From assembly GCF_014145675.1 (NCBI RefSeq), contig NZ_JACGZW010000002.1, positions 62,001-126,000 of the forward strand: a DNA stretch of 64,000 bases. Reading direction: 5' to 3'. The stretch comes from Amycolatopsis dendrobii. Its GTDB lineage: Bacteria > Actinomycetota > Actinomycetes > Mycobacteriales > Pseudonocardiaceae. A model generated the notes under the pieces. The model was given only the letters and a program-made list of their open reading frames with translations. It had not been told where the DNA came from and searched no databases. Shown here piece by piece: positions 23,280-30,926 of this stretch (its first letter is position 1; each line of letters starts with the position of its first letter). Made by a program: the position numbers and the translations under genes.

Positions 23280-25627
23280 CGGGCGTCCTCCGGTCGCCAG
23301 CGGGCATGGGCGGTCTGGTGGCCGCCGGTGCGGACCAGGTCGAGCCGCGGTTCTGGACCGTCGGTGCGGCCGGTTTGCGGCGGGCGTTTGCCCGCTGCCC
23401 ACTGTTTCGGCCACGCCACCGGATACTCCTGCGCGGCGGCCGCGTGCAGGGTCCATTGTGGATTGAACAGGTGGGTGCGGCCGAGTGCGCACAGGTCGGC
23501 CCGGCCCGCCAGGATGAGCGAGTTGACGTCGTCGTAAGAGGAAATCGCGCCGACGGCGATCACCGCGGTGCCATAGCGGCGGCCGACTTCATTGCGGATC
23601 CGGTCGGCGTACGGCGTTTGGTAGCTGCGGCCGAACTTCGGCTTCTCCTCGCTGACCACCTGACCGGTCGACACGTCGATCGCGGCCGCGCCGTGTTCGG
23701 CGAACGCTTGCGCGATGGCGACGGCTTCGTCGGCGTCGTTGCCGCCTTCGAACCAGTCGGTGGCGGAGATCCGGACGGTGAGCGGACGGTCGGCCGGCCA
23801 CACCGCGCGGATCGCGTCGAAGACTTCCAGCGGGAAGCGCAGCCGGTTTTCCGGGGAGCCGCCGTAGGAATCGGTGCGGTGGTTGGTGAGCGGGGACAGG
23901 AACGACGACAACAGATAGCCGTGTGCGCAGTGCAGTTCGAGCAGATCGAACCCGGCGCGTGCGGCAGCTTCCGCGGCCGAGACGAACTGGTCCCGGATCT
24001 CGCCCAGTTCGGCGACGGACAGCTCACGCGGCGTCTGGTTGTTCGGCGAGTACGGCAGCGCGGACGGCGCGCAGACCTCCCAGTTGCCTTCCGGCAGCGG
24101 GTCGTCGATGCCTTCCCACATCAGTTTCGTGGAGCCCTTGCGGCCGGAATGCCCTAGCTGCAACCCGATCTTCGCCGGGGTTTCGCGGTGCACGAACTCG
24201 ACGATCCGCTGCCACGCGGCTTCCTGCCCGGAGGTGTACAGGCCGGGGCAGCCCGGCGTGATCCGGCCTTCGGCGGACACGCAGATCATCTCGGTCATGA
24301 CTATCCCGGCCCCGCCGAGTGCCTTGCTTCCCAAGTGCACCAGGTGGAATTCGCCGGGAACGCCGTCGACCGCGGAGTACATGTCCATCGGCGACACGAT
24401 GATCCGGTTCGGCAATTCGAGCGAACCGATCCGCACCGGCTGGAACATCGGCGGCGCGACGGAAGTGCCGAGCGAATCGGCGAACCACTGGTCCAGCGAG
24501 GCGGCGAATTCCTTGTCCCGCAGCTTCAGGTTGTCGTAGGTGACGCGACGGCTGCGGGTAAGCAGGTTGAACGCGAACTGTTCCGGTTCCTGATGCGTGT
24601 ACTGCGCCAGATTCTCGAACCACTCCAGGCTCGCCTGCGCCGCACGCTGCGTAGAAGCGACCACTGGACGTCGCTCTTCTTCATACGCGGCAAGGGCTTC
24701 CGGAACACTCGGCTGCTCGTGCAGACACGCGGCAAGCGCGAGCGCGTCCTCCATGGCGAGCTTCGTGCCCGATCCGATCGAGAAATGCGCGGTGTGTGCC
24801 GCGTCGCCAAGCAACACGACATTGTCGTGGACCCAGCTTTCGCAGCGGACCGTGCCGAAGGTGGCCCACTTGGAGTTGTTGGCCAGCAACTGATGTCCGT
24901 CGAAAATGTCGCCGCACAGCTCGCGGATCAGCTCGATCGACTTCTCGTCGCTTTCACCCGGGCCGAGTCCGGTCGCGGCGATCGGACCGAACGCCCGCTG
25001 CCACACGTCATCGTGCATCTCGAGGATGAACGTGCTGCCGTCCCGGCCGTACGGATAGCCGTGGACCTGCATGATGCCATGCGGGGTTTCGAGCACGTAG
25101 AACTTGAACGCGTCGAACACGAGGTCGGTGCCGAGCCAGAGGTAGCGGCACTGCCGGGTCTCGACGCTCGGCCGGAACGAATCGGCGAACGCCGTGCGCA
25201 CCGCGGAATTCACCCCGTCCGCCGCGACCACGAGGTCCGAGGAAGCGGCCAGTTCGGCGGGATCCGGCGCGACACTGCGGAATCGGACATCAATGCCCAT
25301 TTCGCGACACCGCTGCTGCAGGATCGCGAGCAGCCGTTTGCGGCTCATCGCGGCGAAGCCGTGCCCGCCCGAAGTTGACACGGTGCCGCGGTAATGCACG
25401 TCGATGTCGTCCCAGCGCGCGAACTCCCGGCTCATCGCCTCGTGCACAGCCGAGTCGGCGTGCTCGATGCCGCCGAGCGTCTCGTCCGAGAAGACGACGC
25501 CGAAGCCGAACGTGTCGTCAGGCGCGTTGCGCTCCCAGACCGTGATCTCGTGGTCCGGGCCGAGTTGTTTCGCGAGCACGGCGAAGTAGAGGCCCGCTGG
25601 CCCGCCGCCGACTACTGAAATCCGCAC
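23276..25627 (-). CDS. Aryl-CoA monooxygenase / Old Yellow Enzyme fusion (2-aminobenzoyl-CoA or salicylyl-CoA type)
   Basis: 783 residues, two enzymes in one chain. Residues 1 to about 385 form a class A flavin hydroxylase: GGGPAGLYFA (FAD), the DGVNSAVR motif and LGDAAHTAHFSIGSGTKLAMEDA. Residues about 395-765 form an Old Yellow Enzyme domain: MFQPVRIGSLELPNRIIVSPM, LELHCAHGYLLSSFLSPLTNHRTDSYGG and LGRTHLFNP. This is the architecture of 2-aminobenzoyl-CoA monooxygenase/reductase, annotated in many actinobacteria as bifunctional salicylyl-CoA 5-hydroxylase/oxidoreductase. It hydroxylates and then reduces the aromatic ring of an aryl-CoA. GTG start; TACCCT lies 7 nt upstream, so probably leaderless. 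Confidence 0.92.
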   Translation of the reverse strand: MRISVVGGGPAGLYFAVLAKQLGPDHEITVWERNAPDDTFGFGVVFSDETLGGIEHADSAVHEAMSREFARWDDIDVHYRGTVSTSGGHGFAAMSRKRLLAILQQRCREMGIDVRFRSVAPDPAELAASSDLVVAADGVNSAVRTAFADSFRPSVETRQCRYLWLGTDLVFDAFKFYVLETPHGIMQVHGYPYGRDGSTFILEMHDDVWQRAFGPIAATGLGPGESDEKSIELIRELCGDIFDGHQLLANNSKWATFGTVRCESWVHDNVVLLGDAAHTAHFSIGSGTKLAMEDALALAACLHEQPSVPEALAAYEEERRPVVASTQRAAQASLEWFENLAQYTHQEPEQFAFNLLTRSRRVTYDNLKLRDKEFAASLDQWFADSLGTSVAPPMFQPVRIGSLELPNRIIVSPMDMYSAVDGVPGEFHLVHLGSKALGGAGIVMTEMICVSAEGRITPGCPGLYTSGQEAAWQRIVEFVHRETPAKIGLQLGHSGRKGSTKLMWEGIDDPLPEGNWEVCAPSALPYSPNNQTPRELSVAELGEIRDQFVSAAEAAARAGFDLLELHCAHGYLLSSFLSPLTNHRTDSYGGSPENRLRFPLEVFDAIRAVWPADRPLTVRISATDWFEGGNDADEAVAIAQAFAEHGAAAIDVSTGQVVSEEKPKFGRSYQTPYADRIRNEVGRRYGTAVIAVGAISSYDDVNSLILAGRADLCALGRTHLFNPQWTLHAAAAQEYPVAWPKQWAAGKRPPQTGRTDGPEPRLDLVRTGGHQTAHARWRPEDAR

Positions 25628-25694
25628 GCGAACCAGGGTATGTCGTCTGTCCTACGGTCGTCAAGAAGACGATAGATGGGTTACGCTCACCGGC
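25628..25694. promoter_or_regulatory. Divergent leaderless promoters with TCGTCT/AGACGA operator
   Basis: TACGCT (25682-25687) is 7 nt before the RidA ATG, and TACCCT on the minus strand is 7 nt before the monooxygenase GTG. Between them TCGTCT (25643-25648) and AGACGA (25667-25672) form an inverted repeat 18 bp apart. PaaX, encoded 380 bp away, is the natural candidate to bind it. Confidence 0.6.
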
Positions 25695-26087
25695 ATGGAG
25701 CGGATCAATCCCCCCGAACTGGGCAAGCCGTCGGGGTTCTCGCACGCGGTGGCGGCGCAGGGCAGGCTGGTGTTCCTCGCCGGACAGACCGCATTGGACG
25801 CGGACAACCGGATCGTCGGCGACGGCGTCGTGGAGCAGTTCGAGCGCGCGCTCGGCAACCTGCTCACCGCGTTGCGCGCGGCCGGCGGCGAACCCGCGGA
25901 CCTGTGCGGCCTGACCGTCTACATCGTCGACATGGACGACTACCAGGCACACGCGCGCGAAATCGGCCGCGTGTGGAAGCGGCTGGTCGGCGCGGATTAC
26001 CCGGCGATGGCGGGCATCGGCGTCAACCGGCTGTGGGACGTCGAGGCGCTGGTGGAAGTGCAGGGCTACGCGGTGGTCAACCGCTGA
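25695..26087 (+). CDS. RidA-family enamine/imine deaminase
   Basis: 130 residues, the usual RidA length. GFSHAVAAQGRLVFLAGQTALD and the trimer-interface LCGLTVYIVDMDDYQAH are typical; the substrate arginine expected near residue 105 is not obvious, so it may belong to a RidA side branch. RidA proteins hydrolyse reactive enamines to ketones plus ammonia. Next to a 2-aminobenzoyl-CoA-type monooxygenase, whose ring-reduced product is an enamine, this role would make direct sense (inference). Its end overlaps the convergent paaX gene by 11 bp. Confidence 0.85.
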   Translation: MERINPPELGKPSGFSHAVAAQGRLVFLAGQTALDADNRIVGDGVVEQFERALGNLLTALRAAGGEPADLCGLTVYIVDMDDYQAHAREIGRVWKRLVGADYPAMAGIGVNRLWDVEALVEVQGYAVVNR

Positions 26088-26925
26088 GCACCTGCCGCAG
26101 GTGCGTGCGGGCGGCTTCCTCGAGCCGGTCGTGCAGCGTGAAGAACACCTCGGCGGCGCGGATGCCGGACCAGCCCTCGGGCAGCAATTCCGCGGGCAAG
26201 CACGGGTCGAGATACGGCATCCGCCGCCAGCCGGTGAGCACGCGCAGGTAGTCGGCGAATGCTTCGTCGGCGGGCGTCGTGCGACGGCGCTGCCACCGGC
26301 GCAGCGCCGCTTCGTGTTCTTCGAGGAACGCCGTGTACAGCTCGTCCAGCTGGTCCAGGTCCCACCATTCGCGCACCTTCTCGCGCGGGTCGCCGAAGGC
26401 GAGGTGCTCGGCGCGGAACAGGTCGGCGTACTCGGCGAGTCCGAGCCGCTCCAGCGTGCCGACGGTGACCTCGTACAGGTGCGCCGGCGCGATCCAGACG
26501 CCTGAGGACGCGGTGCCGAACCCGAGCCTCGACAACTGTGTCCGCAGCACGTGCCGCTTGTGCCGTTCGGCTTCCGGCACCGAAAACACCGCGAGCAGCC
26601 AGCCGTCGGCGAGCTTCGCGCGGTCCCGGCGGAAGATCCGCTCGTCGCCTTCGCGCAGCAAATCCAGTGCGGTACCGGACAATTCGTACCCGGCGGCTCC
26701 GTCGCGGCGCACCGCTTCGAGCACGCCGCGCCGTTTGAGCCGGGAAATCGACGACCGCACGGCGGGTTCGTCGACCCCGACCGCGGCCAGCAAATCGATC
26801 AGCGAGGCGACCGAAAGCCATTCGCCGCCCGCCTGGTGATGCACGCCGTAGACCGACACAATGAGGTGCCTTGGCTGGGTCGCGCGCCCGCCGTCGACGT
26901 CGGCTGCTTCCGGTACGGCCGTCAC
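26077..26925 (-). CDS. paaX: PaaX-family transcriptional regulator
   Basis: 282 residues. The N-terminal winged helix (PRHLIVSVYGVHHQAGGEWLSVASLIDLL, then VRSSISRLKRRGVLEAVRRDGAAGYELS) is followed by the central domain (DGWLLAVFSVPEAERHKRHVLRTQLSRLGFGTASSGVWIAP region) and the PaaX C-terminal helical domain. PaaX proteins repress phenylacetate and other aryl-CoA pathways and are released by the aryl-CoA. Start GTG 26925, with TATGGT 6 nt upstream (leaderless). Its neighbours make the 22134-25627 operon and ridA its likely targets. Confidence 0.9.
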   Translation of the reverse strand: MTAVPEAADVDGGRATQPRHLIVSVYGVHHQAGGEWLSVASLIDLLAAVGVDEPAVRSSISRLKRRGVLEAVRRDGAAGYELSGTALDLLREGDERIFRRDRAKLADGWLLAVFSVPEAERHKRHVLRTQLSRLGFGTASSGVWIAPAHLYEVTVGTLERLGLAEYADLFRAEHLAFGDPREKVREWWDLDQLDELYTAFLEEHEAALRRWQRRRTTPADEAFADYLRVLTGWRRMPYLDPCLPAELLPEGWSGIRAAEVFFTLHDRLEEAARTHLRQVLSG

Positions 26926-26950
26926 CCGATCACCATACAGCGCGGTTCGC

Positions 26951-27042
26951 TGCCAATCCGACTACCGCCAGAGGCGGAGACGGGTTTCCGGCGAGCACAT
27001 CGGCTGCGGACCGTCTCCGCCTGCCTTCCGGTCGGATTGGCA
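26951..27042. repeat. Long two-block inverted repeat (24 paired bases)
   Basis: TGCCAATCCGAC (26951-26962) pairs perfectly with 27031-27042, and AGGCGGAGACGG (26972-26983) pairs perfectly with 27011-27022. The blocks are separated by internal loops of 9 and 8 nt and closed by a 27-nt terminal loop. It lies between divergent genes, so it is not a simple terminator for either. Confidence 0.85.
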
Positions 27043-27070
27043 ACTGGCGAGGGGTAGCATTCCCGGCGCG

Positions 27071-27742
27071 ATGGCGTTTGTGAGCAATGCACCTTTGGTG
27101 AGCCGGCTGACCCGCCGCGGACGGCTGATGGCAAAACGCACCTGCGACCGCCGGGGACATGCCTTCGCGTTCGGCCGGTTCCTTTTCCGCACCCCCACCG
27201 CCTGGGAGTACGCGGCGGCGGTCGCGGGCGGCAGCGATCCGGCCGCGCAGCGCTGGCTCGGCTGGCTTCCCGATTCGGTGGTGGCCGAGCCGATGCGCGG
27301 CGAGGCGCTGCGCGTCATCCCCGGCACCGGACCGGACTGGACCACGCCGGACCCGCATTCGGTGGACGTCGTCGCGATCGATCTCGTGGCGGGCCGCTGC
27401 GCCGGTCTCGTGAGCGTGCACGCCGGCGAGGACGGCGGCCCGGAAACCGGCGGCTATCTCGCGCCGGGGTATCGCGGGCAAGGATTCGGCCGCGACCTGT
27501 TCGCCGCGGGCCTGGTGCTGGCGCATGAGCATCTCGGGCTTTCGCGGGTGCGCGCGGGCGCGGAGGTCGGCAACGTCGCGAGCGGCCGTTCGCTGGAAGC
27601 GGCCGGACTGCGCCGGGTGCCGGGCCCGCCGCAGTACACGCTGCCGGACGGGCGGGCCTGCGAGGCCTGGTGGTATCAGCACGACGCCGCTTGGCCGCGG
27701 AAATGTGCGGGACCGCAGGCGCAGTGGCTAGTCGCCTCGTGA
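27071..27742 (+). CDS. GNAT-family N-acetyltransferase
   Basis: 223 residues. The acetyl-CoA motif is GYLAPGYRGQGFGRDLFAAGL (about residues 139-159; R/Q-x-x-G-x-G). EVGNVASGRSLEAAGLRRV is the second conserved block. The N-terminal 60 residues include FRTPTAWEYAAAVAGGSDPAAQRWLGW. This RimJ/RimL-like layout suggests acetylation of a protein N-terminus or an amine; the substrate is unknown. I chose the ATG at 27071. The palindromic repeat at 27739 overlaps its stop codon. Confidence 0.82.
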   Translation: MAFVSNAPLVSRLTRRGRLMAKRTCDRRGHAFAFGRFLFRTPTAWEYAAAVAGGSDPAAQRWLGWLPDSVVAEPMRGEALRVIPGTGPDWTTPDPHSVDVVAIDLVAGRCAGLVSVHAGEDGGPETGGYLAPGYRGQGFGRDLFAAGLVLAHEHLGLSRVRAGAEVGNVASGRSLEAAGLRRVPGPPQYTLPDGRACEAWWYQHDAAWPRKCAGPQAQWLVAS

Positions 27743-27778
27743 GTGGCAATACCGGTTAGAACCGGCGTTGCCACTCAC
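27739..27778. repeat. 40-bp palindromic repeat element, copy 2
   Basis: Same length and plan as the copy at 10991-11030: outer arm GTGAGTGGCA, inner arm ACCGGT/ACCGG, TAGA loop, right arm ending GCCACTCAC, with two mismatches in the stem. It overlaps the stop codons of both convergent genes (GNAT and MarR) and can terminate both. Confidence 0.88.
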
Positions 27779-28224
27779 GACCCGTACTCCTCATACGCCC
27801 GCAACGTCCTGATCACCACTGCCCGCTCGCCAGGACTCAACGGCGCCAGTGCCGCCTCCCACGCCTTCGCCCCGCGTGCGAGCCACGCGTCCACGGCGGG
27901 CCGCTTGTCCGCGTGGATGCTCACGATGGTGCGCCGCCGGTCGTCCGGGTCCTCGGCGCGCTCCAGCACGCCTTGCCGGGACAGATCGCCGATCATCAGA
28001 CTCGCTGTGGTGGGCGCGATTTCGAGCCGTCCGGCGAGTTCGTTGACCGTCATCGGGCCGTCGAACAACAGGTAGGCCAGCAGGGACAAATGCCGCGGCG
28101 CGAGCGCGACGTCGTCGAGTTCCGGAGGCGGCGGCGTCCGCTTCGCGCGCCCGACGAGACGGGGCATGAGCAGCAGCAGTTCGCGGACCCCGTCCTCGAC
28201 GGTCGGGCCGGATTCGGTGGCCAT
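27775..28224 (-). CDS. MarR-family transcriptional regulator
   Basis: 149 residues with the MarR winged helix: LAYLLFDGPMTVNELAGRLEIAPTTASLMIGDL, then QGVLERAEDPDDRRRTIVSI (the wing, DxRR). It is divergent from the deazaflavin-dependent reductase gene across 86 bp, so it probably controls that gene and itself in response to a small aromatic or oxidant (family knowledge). Confidence 0.9.
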   Translation of the reverse strand: MATESGPTVEDGVRELLLLMPRLVGRAKRTPPPPELDDVALAPRHLSLLAYLLFDGPMTVNELAGRLEIAPTTASLMIGDLSRQGVLERAEDPDDRRRTIVSIHADKRPAVDAWLARGAKAWEAALAPLSPGERAVVIRTLRAYEEYGS

Positions 28225-28248
28225 GCCGCGACAGTACCTGCGCGTGTG

Positions 28249-28278
28249 TTGACAGCCCGATTCGCGCGATCCTAGGTT
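28249..28278 (+). promoter_or_regulatory. Sigma-70-type promoter of the deazaflavin reductase
   Basis: TTGACA (28249-28254), an 18-bp spacer and TAGGTT (28273-28278), about 32 bp before the ATG at 28311, which itself has GGGAG upstream. It faces the MarR gene, which likely binds here. Confidence 0.6.
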
Positions 28279-28310
28279 TGTTGTTACATCATCAATCAGG
28301 GAGTTTTCCG

Positions 28311-28715
28311 ATGTCGGACTGGAACCAGCAGATCATCGACGAGTTCCGCGCGAACGCGGGCAAGGTCGGCGGCATGTTCGAGGGCAAGAACATGGTGCTG
28401 ATCACGCACACCGGCGCGAAAAGCGGCAAACAGCGGGTCAGCCCGCTGGTGTACACCACTGACGGCGACCGGATCGTGATCGTCGCGTCCAAGGGCGGCG
28501 CGGACACCAACCCGGACTGGTACCACAACCTCGTCGCGAACCCGGCCGTCACGGTCGAGATCGGCACCGACAAGTTCCCGGCGAAGGCGAAGCTCGTGAC
28601 CGACCGCGCCGAGCGCGACCGGCTGTACGCCAAGATGGTCGAGCACGCGGAGGGTTTCGCGGAGTACGAGAAGAAGACCGAGCGGCTGATCCCGGTCTTC
28701 GTTCTCGAGCGCTGA
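28311..28715 (+). CDS. Deazaflavin (F420)-dependent nitroreductase-family protein
   Basis: 134 residues, a split-beta-barrel protein of the Ddn/DUF385 family: MVLITHTGAKSGKQRVSPLVYTTDGDRIVIVASKGGADTNPDWYHNLVANP is the canonical block (about 28-80; listed as landmarks). Ddn-type proteins use F420H2 to reduce nitroimidazoles, quinones or enones. Divergent from a MarR gene, which points to an inducible redox response. The physiological substrate is unknown. Confidence 0.88.
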   Translation: MSDWNQQIIDEFRANAGKVGGMFEGKNMVLITHTGAKSGKQRVSPLVYTTDGDRIVIVASKGGADTNPDWYHNLVANPAVTVEIGTDKFPAKAKLVTDRAERDRLYAKMVEHAEGFAEYEKKTERLIPVFVLER

Positions 28716-28716
28716 C

Positions 28717-29859
28717 TCAGTCCAGCGGCTGTCCGTAGACGAAGCTCCGCAACCGTCCAGTCGACATCGGGTCCAGCGGAGCGAACAGCTTGGCGTGCGC
28801 GGCCCGCACGGTCGCCGCGTCCGGTTCGATCATCGACAGCGCGCGCACGGTGTAGCGCGAATCAGCGGTGAAGTCCGGTGCGGATGAGTGCCGGTACGCG
28901 CCGCCGAGCAGATCGATGATCAGCACAGTCGGAACCGGGGCGTCCGGGCCGGCGTGGTCGAGCACAGTGCTCAGCACGTCGTCCCGGAGCTCCGGCAGCA
29001 CGCGGTTGTCGCCGAGGTACGAGTGCGGGTTCGGCGGTTCCGCGGCGATCTTCCCGGAATCGGTGAACGGCATCGTGGTCAGCGTTTCCTGGAGCGGGCC
29101 GAGGGCACGCAGCGGCGCGACGAGCTCGTCTCCGCCAATGCCGGGATAAGCCACGCGGATGTGCGCGATGTGCTTGCCGCGCAACGGTTCCGGCACCATC
29201 GGCAGATTCGGGTACGGCACCATCGCGACCGAGGTGCCGACGGTGTCCGGCAGGTCGAGGGTCCAGTCGCGCCAGGTGCGCAGGACGTCCGGGATCTTGG
29301 CGGTGTCGAAGTACAGTCCGCCGCCGTAAAGCGTGGTCACTGGCACCAGTTCGAACTCCAGCGAGGTCACGATCCCGGCGTCGATCGGACCGGTCGTGCG
29401 CCTGCCGTCGGGACGGACGATCTCGGCGGAGCGGACGCGGTCCGAGGCCAGTCCGAAGTGCCGGCCGAGGAGACCGAAACCGCCGCCGAGGGTGTAGCCG
29501 ACCACGCCGACGCCGGGGGCCGAACCGCTCAGCGGCGCGAGCCCGTGCTCCGCGGCCGCGGTGATGACGCTGCCCCAGGTGGTTCCGGCTTCGACGCGGG
29601 CCGCCTTGCGGTCCGGATCGATGGTCACGCCGGTCATCCGGCGCGTCGAGATCAGCACGCCCTCGGCAGGCGCGCGCAGCCCGTGGCCGGTCGCCTGCAC
29701 GGAAACCGGCAGGTCGCGCTCGGCCGCGAGCCGGACCGCGGCGGCGACGTCGTCCGCGCTGGTGGCGGCGACGACCAGTTGCGGGGTTGAGGTGATGCCG
29801 GTCTGGAACCCGGCGATCTCGTCGCGGTAACCGGCCTGGTCAGGGGTGAACGTCTGCAT
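28717..29859 (-). CDS. FAD-binding oxidoreductase (berberine-bridge/PCMH type), with an apparent internal gap
   Basis: 380 residues, short for the family (usually 440 or more). The FAD-binding PCMH fold is visible: VVAATSADDVAAAVRLAAERDLPVSVQATGHG and GSAPGVGVVGYTLGGGFGLLGR. The segment after VRSAEIVRPDGRRT jumps straight to AGIVTSLEFELVPV. The block that normally lies between (DLFWALRGGGGNFG-like, part of the flavin pocket) is missing in frame. The end YRHSSAPDF...is intact but also lacks a long stretch. The enzyme may be inactive or altered. It is divergent from a LysR gene. Confidence 0.8.
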   Translation of the reverse strand: MQTFTPDQAGYRDEIAGFQTGITSTPQLVVAATSADDVAAAVRLAAERDLPVSVQATGHGLRAPAEGVLISTRRMTGVTIDPDRKAARVEAGTTWGSVITAAAEHGLAPLSGSAPGVGVVGYTLGGGFGLLGRHFGLASDRVRSAEIVRPDGRRTTGPIDAGIVTSLEFELVPVTTLYGGGLYFDTAKIPDVLRTWRDWTLDLPDTVGTSVAMVPYPNLPMVPEPLRGKHIAHIRVAYPGIGGDELVAPLRALGPLQETLTTMPFTDSGKIAAEPPNPHSYLGDNRVLPELRDDVLSTVLDHAGPDAPVPTVLIIDLLGGAYRHSSAPDFTADSRYTVRALSMIEPDAATVRAAHAKLFAPLDPMSTGRLRSFVYGQPLD

Positions 29860-29905
29860 GCCATCAGCGTGCTGGCGTTTCAGTGATAAGTCCAAGAGAT
29901 ACTAG

Positions 29906-29920
29906 TTCCAGCAGCTAGAA
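29906..29920. promoter_or_regulatory. LysR-type operator candidate
   Basis: TTCCAGCAGCTAGAA is an imperfect 15-bp palindrome containing a T-N11-A LysR box, in the 70-bp gap between the divergent oxidoreductase and LysR genes. TAGAAT inside it (29916-29921) lies 8 nt before the LysR ATG and may be its -10 element. Confidence 0.5.
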
Positions 29921-29929
29921 TTACTGGTT

Positions 29930-30805
29930 ATGGAACTGCATCAGCTCGAGTACTTCGTCGCGGTCGCGGAGGAAGCCAACTTCACGCGCGCGGCGGCCCG
30001 GATGCACGTCGCGCAGCCCGGGGTCAGCGCGCAGATCCGGCGACTGGAACGGGAGCTGGGGCAGCCGCTGTTCGACCGGTCCGGGCGCACGGTACGGCTC
30101 ACCGGCGTCGGCGAGGCCGCGCTGCCGCACGCCCGGGCCGCGCTCGCGGCGGTGGCAGCGGTGCGCGAGACGGTCGCCGAGCACGAGGGGCTGGTGCGCG
30201 GGCAGGTGGCGATGGGGATGGTGACTTCTCTTGGACCGGTGGAGCTGCCGGAGTTCCTGGCCGGGTTCGCAGAGCGGTACCCGGGGGTGGAAATCACGCT
30301 CAGCGAAGCGAATTCCGATCTGATGATCGAGGCGTTGCGCGAGGGCCGGATGGACGTCGCGGTGATCGGCCTCGCCGACGGCGTGCCTGCCGGGCTGACC
30401 GCTCAGATCGTGCTCGACGAGGAGCTGGTCGCGGTCACCGCGCCGCGTGACGAATTCGCTGACCGTACTTCGCTCACCCTCGCCGACCTGGCCGAACGGT
30501 CGCTGATCTGCCTGCCGAAGGGCACCGGTATGCGGGGCGTGCTGGATCGCGGGTTCGCCGCGGCCGGGCTGCGTTCGCGGGTGACGATCGAGGCGAGCGA
30601 CCCGAACGTGCTGGCCAAGCTGGCGATGCGCGGCCTCGGGGTGGCGCTGGTCCCGCGATCGCTGGCCCGGTACTACGCCGGGGAACTGCACACCCTGCGG
30701 CTGCGGCCGGAACTGCGCGGGCAGCTGGCGCTGGCGTGGCGGTCCAACGGCCCGGCCGGGCCCGCGGCCCGGGCGCTCATCGAGTTTGCCCAGTCGGCGC
30801 TCTAG
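29930..30805 (+). CDS. LysR-family transcriptional regulator
   Basis: 291 residues. MELHQLEYFVAVAEEANFTRAAARMHVAQPGVSAQIRRLE is the classic N-terminal helix-turn-helix; the co-inducer domain starts near 90 (VAMGMVTSLGPVELPEFLAGF). The divergent FAD oxidoreductase is its expected target. It lies directly upstream of the atropopeptide-like genes in the same direction, but a hairpin (30849-30870) and 200 bp separate them, so a regulatory link to the peptide cluster is only possible. Confidence 0.9.
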   Translation: MELHQLEYFVAVAEEANFTRAAARMHVAQPGVSAQIRRLERELGQPLFDRSGRTVRLTGVGEAALPHARAALAAVAAVRETVAEHEGLVRGQVAMGMVTSLGPVELPEFLAGFAERYPGVEITLSEANSDLMIEALREGRMDVAVIGLADGVPAGLTAQIVLDEELVAVTAPRDEFADRTSLTLADLAERSLICLPKGTGMRGVLDRGFAAAGLRSRVTIEASDPNVLAKLAMRGLGVALVPRSLARYYAGELHTLRLRPELRGQLALAWRSNGPAGPAARALIEFAQSAL

Positions 30806-30848
30806 CGAGCGGCGAAGGATACCCACGCCGCCTCGGACTCGCCAAGGA

Positions 30849-30870
30849 ATTCGGGCCGGAATTCCCGAAT
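30849..30870 (+). terminator. Hairpin after the LysR gene
   Basis: Arms ATTCGGG (30849-30855) and CCCGAAT (30864-30870) with an 8-nt loop, 44 bp after the LysR stop. It would separate LysR transcription from the peptide cluster. The stem is short, so moderate support. Confidence 0.45.
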
Positions 30871-30926
30871 CGACGACCGGGAACTCCCGAACAGAACCGG
30901 TCGAGTGGGCCGTTCAGGTTGTCTTG

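Noticed and set aside
23306..25378. Long plus-strand frames opposite the monooxygenase/OYE fusion
   Set aside because: Antisense shadows with no motifs; the minus strand has complete flavin-binding motifs.
29930..30805. LysR as the dedicated regulator of the atropopeptide-like cluster
   Set aside because: Its LysR box lies in the divergent gap with the FAD oxidoreductase, and a hairpin plus 200 bp separate it from the peptide gene; the link is only possible.
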